DNA of 64,000 bases from JALYUA01 sp038203955 (GTDB lineage: Bacteria > Acidobacteriota > Thermoanaerobaculia > UBA5066 > Gp7-AA6), in NCBI GenBank assembly GCA_038203955.1, contig JBBRDK010000006.1, positions 7,416-71,415 on the forward strand, written 5' to 3'. The position numbers were made by a program, and so were the translations under genes. Shown here one piece after another: positions 8,392 through 18,110 of the stretch. A model generated the notes under the pieces. The model saw nothing but the letters and a program-made list of their open reading frames with translations, had not been told where the DNA came from and searched no databases. Each line of letters starts with the position of its first letter. Positions within the stretch are counted from its first letter, which is position 1.

Positions 8392-9383
8392 GCCGCGGGC
8401 GCGTCCGACCAGAAGCCCGGCGATGACAGCACGATGTCCTCCAGCGCCGCGAGAAACGTCGGATCGTCGTTCAACCCGGGCGTCCGCCGGAAGTGGGCGA
8501 TGCCCGCCGCACGCGCCGCGTCGCCGAAGAGCTGGTCCACCTCGTAGAGGGTCTCGACGTGGTCGGTCACGAAGGCGATCGGGATGACGAGGACCTGAGC
8601 CGTTCCCGCGGAGCCGAGCTCGCGGAGCACGTCCAGGGTCTGCGGGCCGAGCCACTCGACGGGTCCGAGCTTCGACTGGTACGCGAGCGTCCGGGGAGAT
8701 CGGCCCCCGAGGCGGAGCGCGATCGCGTCGACCGAGGCCTCCACCTCTCTCTGGTAGGGGTCGCCCTCGCGGGTCACGAGCTTCTTCGGAATCGAGTGCG
8801 CCGAAAAGAGCAGATGGACGGCCTCCGGCCGCGGGTCCGGAAATTTAGCGATCTCGGCGGCGATCAGGTCGGCGTGGGCCTGGACGAAGAGAGGATGGGT
8901 CGGCCACGAGCACATCTCGAAGAGCGTGGCCCCGGCCGTGAGCCGCCCGACCGCATCCCGCGAACGCGCCAGCGCTCCCTTCGTCGTCGTCAGCGAGTAC
9001 TGCGGGTAGAGGGGAACGGCCAGGAAGCGGTCCACTCCGGACCGCGACAGCTCGCGCACGACGTCTTCGACGAGCGGCGCGGAACAGGTCATGGCCGTCC
9101 GCACCGGCACCGCCCGGCCGCGCGCCGCGAGCCGCCGCTCGACCCCGGCGGCCTGCTGATCGGTCAGCCGCCGGATGGGAGACCCGCCGCCGATCGACCG
9201 GTAGAGCTCGCGCGAGGCCTTCTTGCGGCCGAGGGCGATCGACGCGGCGATCGCCTTGCGCAGGAGGGCCGGCCGCACGCGGATCACGTCCGGGTCGGAG
9301 AACAGCCGGTAGAGAAACGCGGGGACGTCGTCTAGCGTCTCGGGCCCGCCGAGCTGGAGAAAGAGGATCGCGCGGGAAGTCAT
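8388..9383 (-). CDS. hemH: Ferrochelatase
   Basis: A 331-residue ferrochelatase that inserts Fe2+ into protoporphyrin IX, the last step of haem synthesis. The N-terminus LFLQLGGPETLDDVPAFL and the catalytic region LLFSAHSIPKK with a conserved histidine are diagnostic. So are the later segments YQSKLGPVEWLGP and IAFVTDHVETLYE, which contain the second metal-binding His and Glu. It overlaps hemY by GTGA. Between its start and the hemN stop lies a 105-bp block of CAGTT-type repeat, so hemH-hemY may have their own promoter or may be read through from hemE-hemN. Confidence 0.95.
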   Translation of the reverse strand: MTSRAILFLQLGGPETLDDVPAFLYRLFSDPDVIRVRPALLRKAIAASIALGRKKASRELYRSIGGGSPIRRLTDQQAAGVERRLAARGRAVPVRTAMTCSAPLVEDVVRELSRSGVDRFLAVPLYPQYSLTTTKGALARSRDAVGRLTAGATLFEMCSWPTHPLFVQAHADLIAAEIAKFPDPRPEAVHLLFSAHSIPKKLVTREGDPYQREVEASVDAIALRLGGRSPRTLAYQSKLGPVEWLGPQTLDVLRELGSAGTAQVLVIPIAFVTDHVETLYEVDQLFGDAARAAGIAHFRRTPGLNDDPTFLAALEDIVLSSPGFWSDAPAA

Positions 9384-9387
9384 TGGA

Positions 9388-9476
9388 TAGTCGTCAGTCG
9401 TCAGTTGTCAGTTGGGACGCGGTGACGGAACGATGCGTTGGCTCGACTGAAAACTGAAAACTGAGAACTGAAAACG
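9388..9476. repeat. CAGTT-type intergenic repeat, copy 2
   Basis: The left arm holds repeated GTCAGT/CAGTTGTCAGTT units and the right arm repeated GACTGAAAACTG/AAACTGAGAACTG units, with an unrelated GC-rich centre of about 35 bp. The arms are mutually complementary, so RNA of either strand could form a long imperfect hairpin. It sits between hemN and hemH, two genes of the same orientation, so it could act as an intra-operon processing or attenuation site. The structure is the same as the copies at 5154 and 56906. Confidence 0.75.
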
Positions 9477-9488
9477 GCGCCCGCCGGC

Positions 9489-10922
9489 TCACAGCGTCCT
9501 CGAGAACACGGGTTTGTCGGCGGGCGCCGTCAAGTACGCGTCGAAGGGCATCGCCAGGTTTCGGAGGAAGACGCGGCCGACGGGGGTCGCGCGGATCTCG
9601 CCTGAGAGAAGCTCGACCAGTCCGTCGTCGGCGCACGGACGCAGGCGTTCGAGCGCGTCCGCGAAGGTGTCGTCGAAGCGGATTCCGTGATCCCGCTCGA
9701 TCTCCGCCTTGACGATCACGCCGTGGCAGAGGAGGCTCTGGATCACGCTCTTTCGCAGCCGGTCGTCTGCCGTCAGTCGGACGCCGCGGAAAGTCGCGGC
9801 GCCTTCGCGCTCGACCGCCGCGCGATACGGCGCGAGGTCGCGCGCATTCTGGACGTAGCCGTCGCCGACCTCTCCGATGGCGCTCATGCCGAGTCCGATG
9901 AGGTCCGTGCCCGCCTTGGTCGTGTACCCCTGGAAGTTGCGGTGCAGGGTGCGGTTCCGGCGCGCGCGGGCGAGCTCGTCGTCGGGCCGCGCGAAATGGT
10001 CCATGCCGATGTACTCGAAGCCCGCCGACTGGAAGCGCTCGAGGGCGGTCTGGAAGATCCCGAATTTCTCCGCTTCTCCCGGAAGGTGCGGCTCCAGGAT
10101 CCGCTGATGCTTCTTCATCCACGGGACGTTTGCGTACGAATACACGGCGAGGCGGTCGGGACCGATCTCGAGCACGCGGTCGATCGTCGCGCCGAAGCTT
10201 TCCGGCGTCTGGCAGGGGAGTCCGTAGATCAGGTCCATGTTGACGCTCGGGAATCCCAGGCGGCGCGCCTCCTCGACCAGCCGGCGCGTGTCGTCGTACG
10301 GCTGAATCCGGTTGATCGCCGCCTGAACGCGCGGATCGAAGTCCTGGACTCCCATCGAGAGGCGGTTGAACCCGGCGCGCGCGAGCGCCGCGAGATGCTC
10401 CGGCGTCGTGACCCGGGGGTCCACCTCCACGCCGAGCTCGGCGTCGGAGGAAAAGACGAAACGCTCACGCAGCCTGGCGAGAAGCGCCTCGAGCCGGTCG
10501 GGCGCGAAATAGGTCGGGGTCCCGCCGCCCAGGTGCAGCTGGACGACCGGCCGGTGATGTCCTGCCCGCGACGCCACCCATTCGATCTCGCGCTCGAGGG
10601 TGGCGAGATACGGGTCCTCCAGACGGTGCTCCGTCCCTGTGATGACGACCGTGCAGCCGCAGAAATAGCAGAGCTTTTCGCAGAACGGCAGATGGAGATA
10701 GAGCGAGAGCGGCCTCGGCTGATCATCGCCGGCGCTCTCCCGGAGGAGCGATTCGTACTCGCGCGGCCCGACGCCCTCCTTCCACACCGGCGCCGTCGGG
10801 TAGGACGTATACCGCGGCCCCGGAACGTTGTATCGCCGGAGCAGGTCGAGCGACAGGAGGCCGATCGCCGGGCCGCGATCCATCCCCGCGTCGCGGGCCC
10901 TCCCCGCGTCGCGGTCCGTCAC
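9489..10922 (-). CDS. hemN: Oxygen-independent coproporphyrinogen III oxidase (radical SAM)
   Basis: A 477-residue radical SAM enzyme that converts coproporphyrinogen III to protoporphyrinogen IX without oxygen. The cluster motif FCEKLCYFCGC (C-x3-C-x2-C plus the HemN-specific following Cys) is present, preceded by RYTSYPTAPVW and followed by HLGGGTPTY and GMDHFARPDDELA. These residues separate true HemN from the HemW paralogue. I chose GTG at 10922 because GGAGG lies seven bases upstream and it overlaps the hemE stop (GTGA); an ATG at 10883 is a weaker alternative. No oxygen-dependent HemF was seen in the window, so this may be the only enzyme for the step. Confidence 0.95.
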   Translation of the reverse strand: MTDRDAGRARDAGMDRGPAIGLLSLDLLRRYNVPGPRYTSYPTAPVWKEGVGPREYESLLRESAGDDQPRPLSLYLHLPFCEKLCYFCGCTVVITGTEHRLEDPYLATLEREIEWVASRAGHHRPVVQLHLGGGTPTYFAPDRLEALLARLRERFVFSSDAELGVEVDPRVTTPEHLAALARAGFNRLSMGVQDFDPRVQAAINRIQPYDDTRRLVEEARRLGFPSVNMDLIYGLPCQTPESFGATIDRVLEIGPDRLAVYSYANVPWMKKHQRILEPHLPGEAEKFGIFQTALERFQSAGFEYIGMDHFARPDDELARARRNRTLHRNFQGYTTKAGTDLIGLGMSAIGEVGDGYVQNARDLAPYRAAVEREGAATFRGVRLTADDRLRKSVIQSLLCHGVIVKAEIERDHGIRFDDTFADALERLRPCADDGLVELLSGEIRATPVGRVFLRNLAMPFDAYLTAPADKPVFSRTL

Positions 10923-11995
10923 CGGCGCACCTCCGCCGGCATCGAGAGCGGCTCCTGGACCGCGGAGAAGAACGCCTCCACGCACTCGATCCGGGAAGAC
11001 GGCAGGACGCCGTGGCCGAGATTCACGATGTGCGCGCGCCCGCCCGTGGTCCGGACGATGTCCCGTGTTCGGCGATCGACCTCGCCGGGGTCTCCCAGGA
11101 GGCCGCCCGGATCGAGGTTGCCCTGGAGCGCGAGGCCGGGGACGCGGCGCCGCGCCTCGCCGATCGGGACCCTCCAGTCGATCGACAGAACGTCCGCGCC
11201 CGAGCGCGCCATGTCCTCGAGCAGATGGCCGCAGCCGTTCACATAGAGAACGACCGGCGCACCCCGACGCTCGATGCGGGAGATCGCCCGCGCGACGGCG
11301 GGCAGCGCCCACGCCCGGTAGTCCTCCACCGTGAGCTCGCCCGCCCAGGTGTCGAAGAGCTGCACGGCCTGCGCCCCGCACGCGATCTGGAAGGAGAGGA
11401 CGTCTCCGACGACGTCCGCGAGCAGATCGAGGAGCCGGCCGAGCGTCTCGCGGTCGCGCCCCATCATTTCCTTGATCGCCGCGAAGGACTTCGACCCTCC
11501 CCCTTCGACGAGGTACGAGGCGAGCGTCCAGGGAGCGCCGCAGAAGCCGAGCACCGCGGCCTGGTCTCCGACGGCGGAGCGCAGCGACGCCAGGATCTTT
11601 CCCGTAAACCCGATCTCCGATTCGGGGTCGAACCGCCGCAACCTTCGGACGTCGGCGCTCGAGCGAATGGGTTCCGGAAGATGGGGTCCGCCCTCGGTGA
11701 ACTCGACCTGCGCCCCCATCGCGGCGACGGGAACGAGGATGTCAGAAAAGAAGATCACGCCGTCAGGGTGAAACCGGCGAAAGGGCTGGAGCGACACTTC
11801 CGTCGCCAGCTCCGCGTTGCGGCAGAGGTCCCAGAACGAGACGGTGCGCCGGACCTCCCGGTACTCGGGAAGGTAGCGGCCGGCCTGGCGCATCATCCAG
11901 ACGGGGGGGCGGTCGACCGGCCGGGCGAAACAGGCGTCTACGAGCCGCCGTCCGGAAGACGGTGTCGGCCGTCCGGATGACGGTGGTGCTGGCAT
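10919..11995 (-). CDS. hemE: Uroporphyrinogen decarboxylase
   Basis: A 358-residue cytosolic enzyme that removes four carboxyl groups from uroporphyrinogen III to give coproporphyrinogen III. The signature PVWMMRQAGRYLPEYR is near residue 35, followed by FSDILVPVAAMG (catalytic Asp), GFCGAPWTLASYL and DTWAGELTVEDY. The ATG at 11995 gives a length close to the family norm of about 350; the frame is open further upstream, but that stretch runs into acnA and is not family-like. No strong ribosome site is visible before the start. It heads the minus-strand block hemE-hemN-hemH-hemY, only 52 bp after the acnA stop. Confidence 0.95.
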   Translation of the reverse strand: MPAPPSSGRPTPSSGRRLVDACFARPVDRPPVWMMRQAGRYLPEYREVRRTVSFWDLCRNAELATEVSLQPFRRFHPDGVIFFSDILVPVAAMGAQVEFTEGGPHLPEPIRSSADVRRLRRFDPESEIGFTGKILASLRSAVGDQAAVLGFCGAPWTLASYLVEGGGSKSFAAIKEMMGRDRETLGRLLDLLADVVGDVLSFQIACGAQAVQLFDTWAGELTVEDYRAWALPAVARAISRIERRGAPVVLYVNGCGHLLEDMARSGADVLSIDWRVPIGEARRRVPGLALQGNLDPGGLLGDPGEVDRRTRDIVRTTGGRAHIVNLGHGVLPSSRIECVEAFFSAVQEPLSMPAEVRR

Positions 11996-12047
11996 CAAAG
12001 ACGAAATTCTATCGCCTCGGGCCGGAGGGCCGCCCGATGTCCAGGAG

Positions 12048-14936
12048 TCAGGCGGGCGTCGCCTCGGCGGAAAGGAGTTGGCGCAGGACGTAGGGAAGGA
12101 TGCCTCCATGGCGGTAGTAGTCGACCTCGATGGGGGTGTCGATGCGCACCAGGAGGGAAACGCACCTCTCCGACTTGTCCGCGGATCGGATGGTGAGCTC
12201 GACCATCTGCCGCGGGTGGATCTCCCCCTCGAGGCCGATGATGTCGAACGTCTCACTCCCGGTGATGCCGAGGCTCTCGGCGCTCGCTCCTTCCGGAAAC
12301 TGGCAGGGGAGAACGCCCATGAAGACGAGGTTCGAGCGATGGATCCGCTCGAAGCTCTGCGCGATGACGGCCCGCACTCCGAGGAGCCGCGTGCCCTTGG
12401 CCGCCCAGTCGCGTGAGCTGCCCGACCCGTACTCCTGCCCGGCGAAGACGATGAGCGGGATCTTTCCGGCCTGGTAGCGCACGGAGGCGTCGTAGATCGA
12501 CATCTGCTCGCCGTGCGGCTGGTAGATCGTCACCCCTCCTTCGACTCCTGGCACCATGCGGTTCTTGATGCGCACGTTCGCGAAGGTGCCCCGCGTCATC
12601 ACGCGGTCGTTGCCGCGGCGGGAGCCGTAGCTGTTGAAGTCCTGCGGCACGACGTGCTTCTCCTGAAGATAGAGGCCGGCGGCCGAAGTCTTCTTGATCG
12701 CGCCCGCGGGGCTGATGTGGTCCGTCGTGACGGAGTCCCCGAAGATCGCCAGGGCGCGCGCGTTGCGGATGTCGCACACGCCTTCCGTGACCATGCTGAA
12801 GCGGTCGAAGAACGGCGGCTCCTGGATGTAGGTCGAGTTGGGGTCCCACTTGTAGACCTTCCCGGCCGTGGTGGGTATCTCGTTCCAGAGCGGATTGGCG
12901 TCGACGAAATCGGAATAGAGCCGCCGGTAGGTGTCGGGATCGACGGACCGCGAGAGCGCGGACTGGATCTCGGCGAGGGTCGGCCAGATGTCCTTCAGGT
13001 ACACGTCGGAGCCGTCGCCGCCCCGTCCGAGCGGCTCCTCGGTAACGTCAATGTCGACCCGGCCCGCCAGGGCGAACGCGACGACCAGGGGAGGACTCAT
13101 CAGGAAATTGGCCTTGATGTTCTGCTGGACCCGCGCCTCGAAGTTTCGGTTCCCCGAGAGCACGCTCGCGGCGATCAGGTCGTGCGACGTGACGACTTCC
13201 TCGATCCCGGGGTCGAGGGGCCCCGAGTTTCCGATGCAGGTGGTGCAGCCGTATCCGACGAGGTTGAATCCGAGCTGATCGAGCGGCTTCTGGAGCCCCG
13301 TGCGCGCAAGGTACTCGGTGACGACGCGCGAGCCGGGCGCCAGCGACGCCTTCACCTTCGGAGAGACCGTCATCCCGCGGGCGACGGCCTTCTCCGCGAG
13401 CAGGCCGGCGGCGAGCATCACGCTCGGATTCGACGTGTTCGTGCAGGACGTGATCGCCGCGATCAGCACGTCGCCGTGGCCGAGCGTCACCACCGCCGGC
13501 GCCATGTGATCCTCGGGCACGTCCTCGATGCGGTCCGGGCTCGGCCGGTTGTTGACCATTTCCGTCTCGGTCCACGGGTTGGTGTCCTTCTGTATCGACT
13601 GGACCGCGATCGATCCCGAGTGCTCCTGGTGGCCGCCCCCCGCCAGCGGGACTTCCGGAGTCGGCCCCTCGAAACCAATCCGCGCGCGGAACCGCTCGGA
13701 GAAATCGGCTTCGCGCTTTCCGTAACCGTTCTCCGTGACGGGCGCGCCCAGAAGCTCCCGGAACCGGCGTTTGAGATCGGGAAGGTCGATGCGGTCCTGC
13801 GGACGCTTGGGACCCGATACGCTCGGCCGGACCGTCGCGAGGTCGAGCTCGATCACCGAGGTGTAGTCGCACTGCCCGGCCGAAGGCATGCCGAAGAGCT
13901 CCTGCGCCTGGAAGTAGGCGCGGAACGCCGCGACGTGCTCCTCGGAGCGGCCCGTGGCGAGAAGGTAACGGCACGACTCTTCGTCCACGGGGAAGTACCC
14001 CATCGTGGCCCCGTACTCGGGGGCCATGTTCGCGATGGTGGCGCGGTCGGGAAGCGGCAGGGAGGCGGCCCCCTCGCCGTGGAACTCGACGAATTTTCCG
14101 ACGACCTTCGCCGCCCGCAGCATCTGGGTGCAGTGCAGCGCGAGGTCCGTCGCCGTGACGCCTTCGGAGAGCCGCCCCTTCATGTGGACGCCGACGACGT
14201 CCGGCGCGAGGAAGTAAACCGGCTGGCCGAGCATTCCGGCTTCCGCCTCGATTCCGCCGACGCCCCATCCGACGATCCCGAGACCGTTGATCATCGTCGT
14301 GTGAGAGTCCGTCCCGACCACCGTGTCGGGAAACCAGACGCCGTCGCGCTCCAGCACGCCGCGGGCGAGGTACTCGAGGTTGACCTGGTGGCAGATGCCG
14401 ATACCGGGGGGCACGACGTCGAATCCGTGAAACGCCTGCGTGCCCCACTTGAGAAACTCGTAGCGCGCGCGGTTGCGCCGGAACTCCATCTCGATGTTGC
14501 GCTGGAACGCGTCGGGCACCGACCAGACATCCACCTGCACGGAATGGTCGACCACGAGAGCGACGGGCACCAGGGGTTCGATGACCGAAGGATCCTTGCC
14601 CATGCGCTCGACCGCCGACCGCATCGCGGCGAGGTCGACCAAGAGGGGCACACCCGTGAAGTCCTGCAGGAGGATCCGGGCGACGATAAAAGGGACTTCG
14701 GCGACGCGCTCTCCGCCGGCCCGCCAACCGGCGAGCGCGCGCACGTCTTCCTCCCGGATGCGCTTGCCGTCCACGCCGCGGAGCACCGATTCGAGGACGA
14801 TGCGCAGGCTGACGGGAAGACGCGAGAGGGAGCCGGCCCCGGCCTTCTCGAGCGCGGGGAGCGAATAGAAGTTTCCCGATTTCCCGGGCCCCGGAGAGAA
14901 CTCCCGTCGCACGCCAAAAGGGTCGGTCATCGTCAT
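12048..14936 (-). CDS. acnA: Aconitate hydratase A
   Basis: A 962-residue monomeric aconitase interconverting citrate and isocitrate in the TCA cycle. Domain order is that of AcnA/IRP. The [4Fe-4S] cysteines are in SCTNTSNP and in GYGCTTCIGNSGPL. The motifs VGTDSHTTM and NSYGSRRGNDRVM are present, and the swivel domain carries GQEYGSGSSRDWAAKG. Length matches the AcnA class (about 890-960) rather than AcnB. The start is ATG at 14936, with a second in-frame ATG two codons later. It is divergent from yceI, with a 230-bp shared upstream region. The iron-sulphur cluster could make it respond to oxidative stress, but no regulator is visible here. Confidence 0.97.
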   Translation of the reverse strand: MTMTDPFGVRREFSPGPGKSGNFYSLPALEKAGAGSLSRLPVSLRIVLESVLRGVDGKRIREEDVRALAGWRAGGERVAEVPFIVARILLQDFTGVPLLVDLAAMRSAVERMGKDPSVIEPLVPVALVVDHSVQVDVWSVPDAFQRNIEMEFRRNRARYEFLKWGTQAFHGFDVVPPGIGICHQVNLEYLARGVLERDGVWFPDTVVGTDSHTTMINGLGIVGWGVGGIEAEAGMLGQPVYFLAPDVVGVHMKGRLSEGVTATDLALHCTQMLRAAKVVGKFVEFHGEGAASLPLPDRATIANMAPEYGATMGYFPVDEESCRYLLATGRSEEHVAAFRAYFQAQELFGMPSAGQCDYTSVIELDLATVRPSVSGPKRPQDRIDLPDLKRRFRELLGAPVTENGYGKREADFSERFRARIGFEGPTPEVPLAGGGHQEHSGSIAVQSIQKDTNPWTETEMVNNRPSPDRIEDVPEDHMAPAVVTLGHGDVLIAAITSCTNTSNPSVMLAAGLLAEKAVARGMTVSPKVKASLAPGSRVVTEYLARTGLQKPLDQLGFNLVGYGCTTCIGNSGPLDPGIEEVVTSHDLIAASVLSGNRNFEARVQQNIKANFLMSPPLVVAFALAGRVDIDVTEEPLGRGGDGSDVYLKDIWPTLAEIQSALSRSVDPDTYRRLYSDFVDANPLWNEIPTTAGKVYKWDPNSTYIQEPPFFDRFSMVTEGVCDIRNARALAIFGDSVTTDHISPAGAIKKTSAAGLYLQEKHVVPQDFNSYGSRRGNDRVMTRGTFANVRIKNRMVPGVEGGVTIYQPHGEQMSIYDASVRYQAGKIPLIVFAGQEYGSGSSRDWAAKGTRLLGVRAVIAQSFERIHRSNLVFMGVLPCQFPEGASAESLGITGSETFDIIGLEGEIHPRQMVELTIRSADKSERCVSLLVRIDTPIEVDYYRHGGILPYVLRQLLSAEATPA

Positions 14937-15166
14937 GGAATGGGGAAGAGATCCCTCCTCGAGGCGGTTTCAGCCGGAAGCGCAGTCTATGAAGCCATCC
15001 GGGACAGGTCAAGGCCGGCAGATCCTGAACGGCCTGTCTCCGCGGCGCGCGAGGACCCCGAATCCTTCCGGGGCGTGATGACATAGTTCTTCCCATATCC
15101 GACTCGTCGCAACGACTGAGGGCCCGCGGCTCCGTGCCGCGCCCTCCGCAGAAAAAGGGAGAGCCC

Positions 15167-15808
15167 ATGAAGAAGAGGGTCGCCATCCTGTGCGCCGCCG
15201 CCGCCGTCCTGCTCACCGCTTCTGCCGCCTTCGCCGCCCCCGAGACGTTCAGTTTCGACAAGAACCACAGCCTCGTCGGGTTCCGGATCCGACATTTCGT
15301 CTCGAAGGTCGAGGGGCGCTTCCGGGATTTCGACGGGACCATCTCGCTCGACCGCCAGAACCCCGCCGCTTCGCGTGTCGACCTGACGATCCAGACCGCG
15401 TCGATCGACACGGGCGCGGAGAACCGCGACAAGCACCTTAAGTCCCCCGACTTCTTCGACGCGGAGAAGTTCCCGACGATCACCTTCAAGAGCACGAAGG
15501 TCACTCCGAAGGGGAAGGACGCGTTCGACGTGACCGGCGAGTTCTCGATGCACGGCGTGACGAAGACGATCACGATCCCCGTCCGGCACGGCGGATTCAT
15601 CAAGGTCGGCAAAGCCGAGAAGGCCGGCTTCGAGACGGTCGCCTTCACCCTCGACCGGAAGGACTACGGCATCACCTGGAACCGGGCCGCCGACGCCGGA
15701 GGCGTGATGCTCGGGGACGACATCGAGGTCAACATCCAGGTCGAGGCGAACAAGCCCCTCGAGGACGCGAAGCCCGCGACGGTGGCGCCCGCAAAATCCG
15801 GCCGCTGA
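15167..15808 (+). CDS. YceI family periplasmic lipid-binding protein
   Basis: A 213-residue secreted protein with a clear signal peptide (MKKRVAILCAAAAVLLTASA, cleavage after AFA) and a YceI lipocalin-like beta-barrel. Conserved segments include SFDKNHSLVGFRIRHFVSKV near the mature start and the DYGITWN region near the end. YceI proteins bind polyisoprenoids such as ubiquinone precursors in the periplasm. The ATG at 15167 is preceded by AAAAAGGGAGAG; a GTG at 15134 would add residues that spoil the signal peptide. A strong hairpin follows the stop. An alanine/proline-rich tail of about 20 residues extends beyond the barrel. Confidence 0.92.
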   Translation: MKKRVAILCAAAAVLLTASAAFAAPETFSFDKNHSLVGFRIRHFVSKVEGRFRDFDGTISLDRQNPAASRVDLTIQTASIDTGAENRDKHLKSPDFFDAEKFPTITFKSTKVTPKGKDAFDVTGEFSMHGVTKTITIPVRHGGFIKVGKAEKAGFETVAFTLDRKDYGITWNRAADAGGVMLGDDIEVNIQVEANKPLEDAKPATVAPAKSGR

Positions 15809-15817
15809 CCGCCGCCT

Positions 15818-15843
15818 CTTCCCCCGGTACCCGCCGGGGGAAG
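15818..15843 (+). terminator. Perfect 10-bp stem hairpin after yceI
   Basis: CTTCCCCCGG and CCGGGGGAAG form a perfect inverted repeat around a six-base loop, starting 10 bp after the yceI stop. The stem is very GC-rich. There is no U-tract, so it may work as a strong pausing or processing hairpin or need Rho. It separates yceI from the hemX-hemA operon. Confidence 0.65.
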
Positions 15844-15970
15844 CTCTCCGGACGTCCCGGGCGCCGGCGCCCTCGACGGTGAAGGCACCGGCTTTTCGGG
15901 GAAGGCCGCTTCTCCCTCCGTGCCGCGAAAGGGCTCCGGGGCGCTCCGATCCATTAGACTCGATCGCCCG

Positions 15971-16798
15971 ATGGAATGGCACGCGCTCGGCTGGGTCGCC
16001 GTCGCTCTCTACGTGGGAGCCGAGGCGCTCTCTATCCTCTCGCTGCTGAAGCCCGGCCGCGCGTCGTCGGGAACGATCCTGCGGACCTCCGCCGCCTCCG
16101 TGCTTCTGGCGGCCGGGCTCGCACTTCACTTCGCCGATCTCGAGATCACGGCGCGGATGCTTCACTCCGTCCCCTACAGGACCTTCGGCGGCTCTCTCTC
16201 GCTCTTCGGCTGGATGCTCGGCGTCTCGTATCTCGCCCTTCTCTTCCGCCATCGGGAGCGGGCGATCGGGCCTTTCCTGATCCCCTTCGTCATCCTGTTT
16301 TCCGCGGCCGGCCTTCTCCTCCCCATGCAGGCGGCCGCTCCCGACAGCGAGATGCGGGGCTCTCTCTTCGCCCTGCACGTCACGTTCGGCATTCTGGGAT
16401 ACGCCGCGTTCACCTTCTCCTTCGTCCTGTCGGTCCTCTACCTCGTGCAGAACCGCCAGATCCGGCGCGGCAGGACCGGCATCCTCTTCGCCCGCCTCCC
16501 GCCCCTCGAGGTGATCGGAAAGATGAACCGCACGAGCGTCTCGATCGGCATCGCGGTGCTCGCCGCGTCGGTTCTGTTCGGTCTCCTGTGGGCCAACCGC
16601 GTGTGGGCGACGATGGCCGATCCCAAGATCGAGTGGGCGATCGCGACGCTCGCCCTCTACGGGTTCCTGCTGTGGATGGAAAGGCGCGGGTGGAAGGGGC
16701 CCCGCGTCGCGGTCCTGTCGATCCTGGGGTACGGCCTCGTCCTCTTCTCCTACACGATCGTCAACATGTTCTTTTCCCGCTCTCACGGATTCCGATGA
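15971..16798 (+). CDS. HemX/CcsA-like cytochrome c assembly membrane protein
   Basis: A 275-residue membrane protein with about eight hydrophobic helices, of the CcsA/ResC/HemX superfamily. Visible landmarks are TFGGSLSLFGWMLGV and LHVTFGILGYAAFTFSF, the latter carrying a His that corresponds to the family haem-contact histidine. The full tryptophan-rich WWD motif of true CcsA is not present, so the HemX branch is more likely. In Bacillus, HemX sits beside hemA and controls glutamyl-tRNA reductase level; here it precedes hemA with an ATGA overlap, which supports an equivalent role. ATG at 15971 is preferred over an upstream GTG at 15920 because it begins directly before the first helix. Confidence 0.85.
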   Translation: MEWHALGWVAVALYVGAEALSILSLLKPGRASSGTILRTSAASVLLAAGLALHFADLEITARMLHSVPYRTFGGSLSLFGWMLGVSYLALLFRHRERAIGPFLIPFVILFSAAGLLLPMQAAAPDSEMRGSLFALHVTFGILGYAAFTFSFVLSVLYLVQNRQIRRGRTGILFARLPPLEVIGKMNRTSVSIGIAVLAASVLFGLLWANRVWATMADPKIEWAIATLALYGFLLWMERRGWKGPRVAVLSILGYGLVLFSYTIVNMFFSRSHGFR

Positions 16799-18063
16799 GC
16801 CAGGCCGCCGACGCCCGCCTGCTTCTGCTCGGCTGGGATTTTCGCGTCGCCGAGGGGTCCGTCCGCGACCGGATCGCGCTCTCCGCGGACGAAGTGAGCG
16901 AGGCGCTGCGCTCGCTGCTCGGAAAGGGGATCGTCTCCGAAGGGGTGATCGTCTCCACGTGTCATCGCAGCGAGATCTACGCCCTCTTCGGCGAAGGGTC
17001 GGACGCGGGGGAGCGCGTGACCCGGTACGTTTCGGAGTGGCGCGGCCTGGAACCCGCGGCGCTCGAGCGGGCGGGGTTCCGCCGCGAAGGCGCGGAGGCC
17101 GCCCGTCATCTCTTCCGCGTGGCGTCCGGGCTCGACTCGATGGCCCTCGGAGAGAGCGAGGTGCTGGGGCAGGTCCGGCAGGCGTTCCGCATCGCGAAAG
17201 AGTCGGGGGCCACGCGCGCCGTCCTCCACCGGCTCTTCGAGTCCGCCGTCGCCGCCGGAAAGCGGGTGCGCGCGGAAACGGAGATCGGGCGCCATCCTCT
17301 CTCCGTCGTCTCGATCGGGTTCGAGCTCGCCACGAAGGTCTTCGGCGATCTCTCCCGCCGGACCGTCCTCGTCCTCGGAGCGGGCGACACGGGAAGCCTG
17401 TTCGCGCGCCAGGCGCTCGACGCCGGCGTCCGGGACCTGCGGATCGCGAACCGGACTCCCGGCCGCGCGGAGGGCCTCGCCGCCCGCGTCTCGGGGCTGG
17501 TCGTTCCCTGGGAAGACGTCGCCCGGGAGCTCGCGGCGGCGGACGTGGTGGTCGGCACGACCGCGAGCCCGCGGCCGGTCGTGCGGCGCGACGACGTCGA
17601 GAACGCGATGCGCCAGCGGCGCGGACGCCCGATGTTCTTCCTCGACCTCGCCGTGCCGCCCGACGTCGAACCCGCGGTGCGCGACGTCTACAACACGTTC
17701 GTCTACGGAGTGAACGACCTCGAGTCGGTGGCCGAGGACAATCGGCGCCGCCGCGCGCGGGAGGTCCCCCGGGCCGAAGAGATCCTCGAGGAAGAGCTCT
17801 CGAGGTTCCTCGCCTGGATGGGGAACCTCGCGGTCGTGCCGACGGTGACGGGGCTGCGGGAGCACATGGACAGGATCCGCGACGAGGAGCTGGCGAGGCT
17901 TCCCCCCGCCGACCGCGAGCGGTTCGCGGCGTATGCGAACTCCTTCGCCGCCCGACTCCTCCACGAGCCCTTGAGGCGCCTGAAGACGGAGGGCGACGCC
18001 GGCCGCCGCCTCGATCGGGTCGAGGCAGTGCGCCACCTCTTTCATCTCGACGAGGACGAGTGA
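16795..18063 (+). CDS. hemA: Glutamyl-tRNA reductase
   Basis: A 422-residue NADPH-dependent enzyme that reduces glutamyl-tRNA-Glu to glutamate-1-semialdehyde, the committed step of the C5 haem route. The catalytic cysteine is C56 in STCHRSEIY. The substrate-contact segment is GLDSMALGESEVLGQV, the NADPH-binding segment is VLVLGAGDTGSLF, and a C-terminal dimerisation helix follows. ATG at 16795 overlaps the hemX-like stop. The downstream gap to hemC holds two 58-bp repeats, the only real gap in this operon, so hemC-D-B-L may have a separate promoter or regulation there. Confidence 0.96.
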   Translation: MSQAADARLLLLGWDFRVAEGSVRDRIALSADEVSEALRSLLGKGIVSEGVIVSTCHRSEIYALFGEGSDAGERVTRYVSEWRGLEPAALERAGFRREGAEAARHLFRVASGLDSMALGESEVLGQVRQAFRIAKESGATRAVLHRLFESAVAAGKRVRAETEIGRHPLSVVSIGFELATKVFGDLSRRTVLVLGAGDTGSLFARQALDAGVRDLRIANRTPGRAEGLAARVSGLVVPWEDVARELAAADVVVGTTASPRPVVRRDDVENAMRQRRGRPMFFLDLAVPPDVEPAVRDVYNTFVYGVNDLESVAEDNRRRRAREVPRAEEILEEELSRFLAWMGNLAVVPTVTGLREHMDRIRDEELARLPPADRERFAAYANSFAARLLHEPLRRLKTEGDAGRRLDRVEAVRHLFHLDEDE

Positions 18064-18110
18064 CGAAGTTCGCGGGGCACGGGTCACCGGGCGCCGGGCG
18101 CGGGGCGATT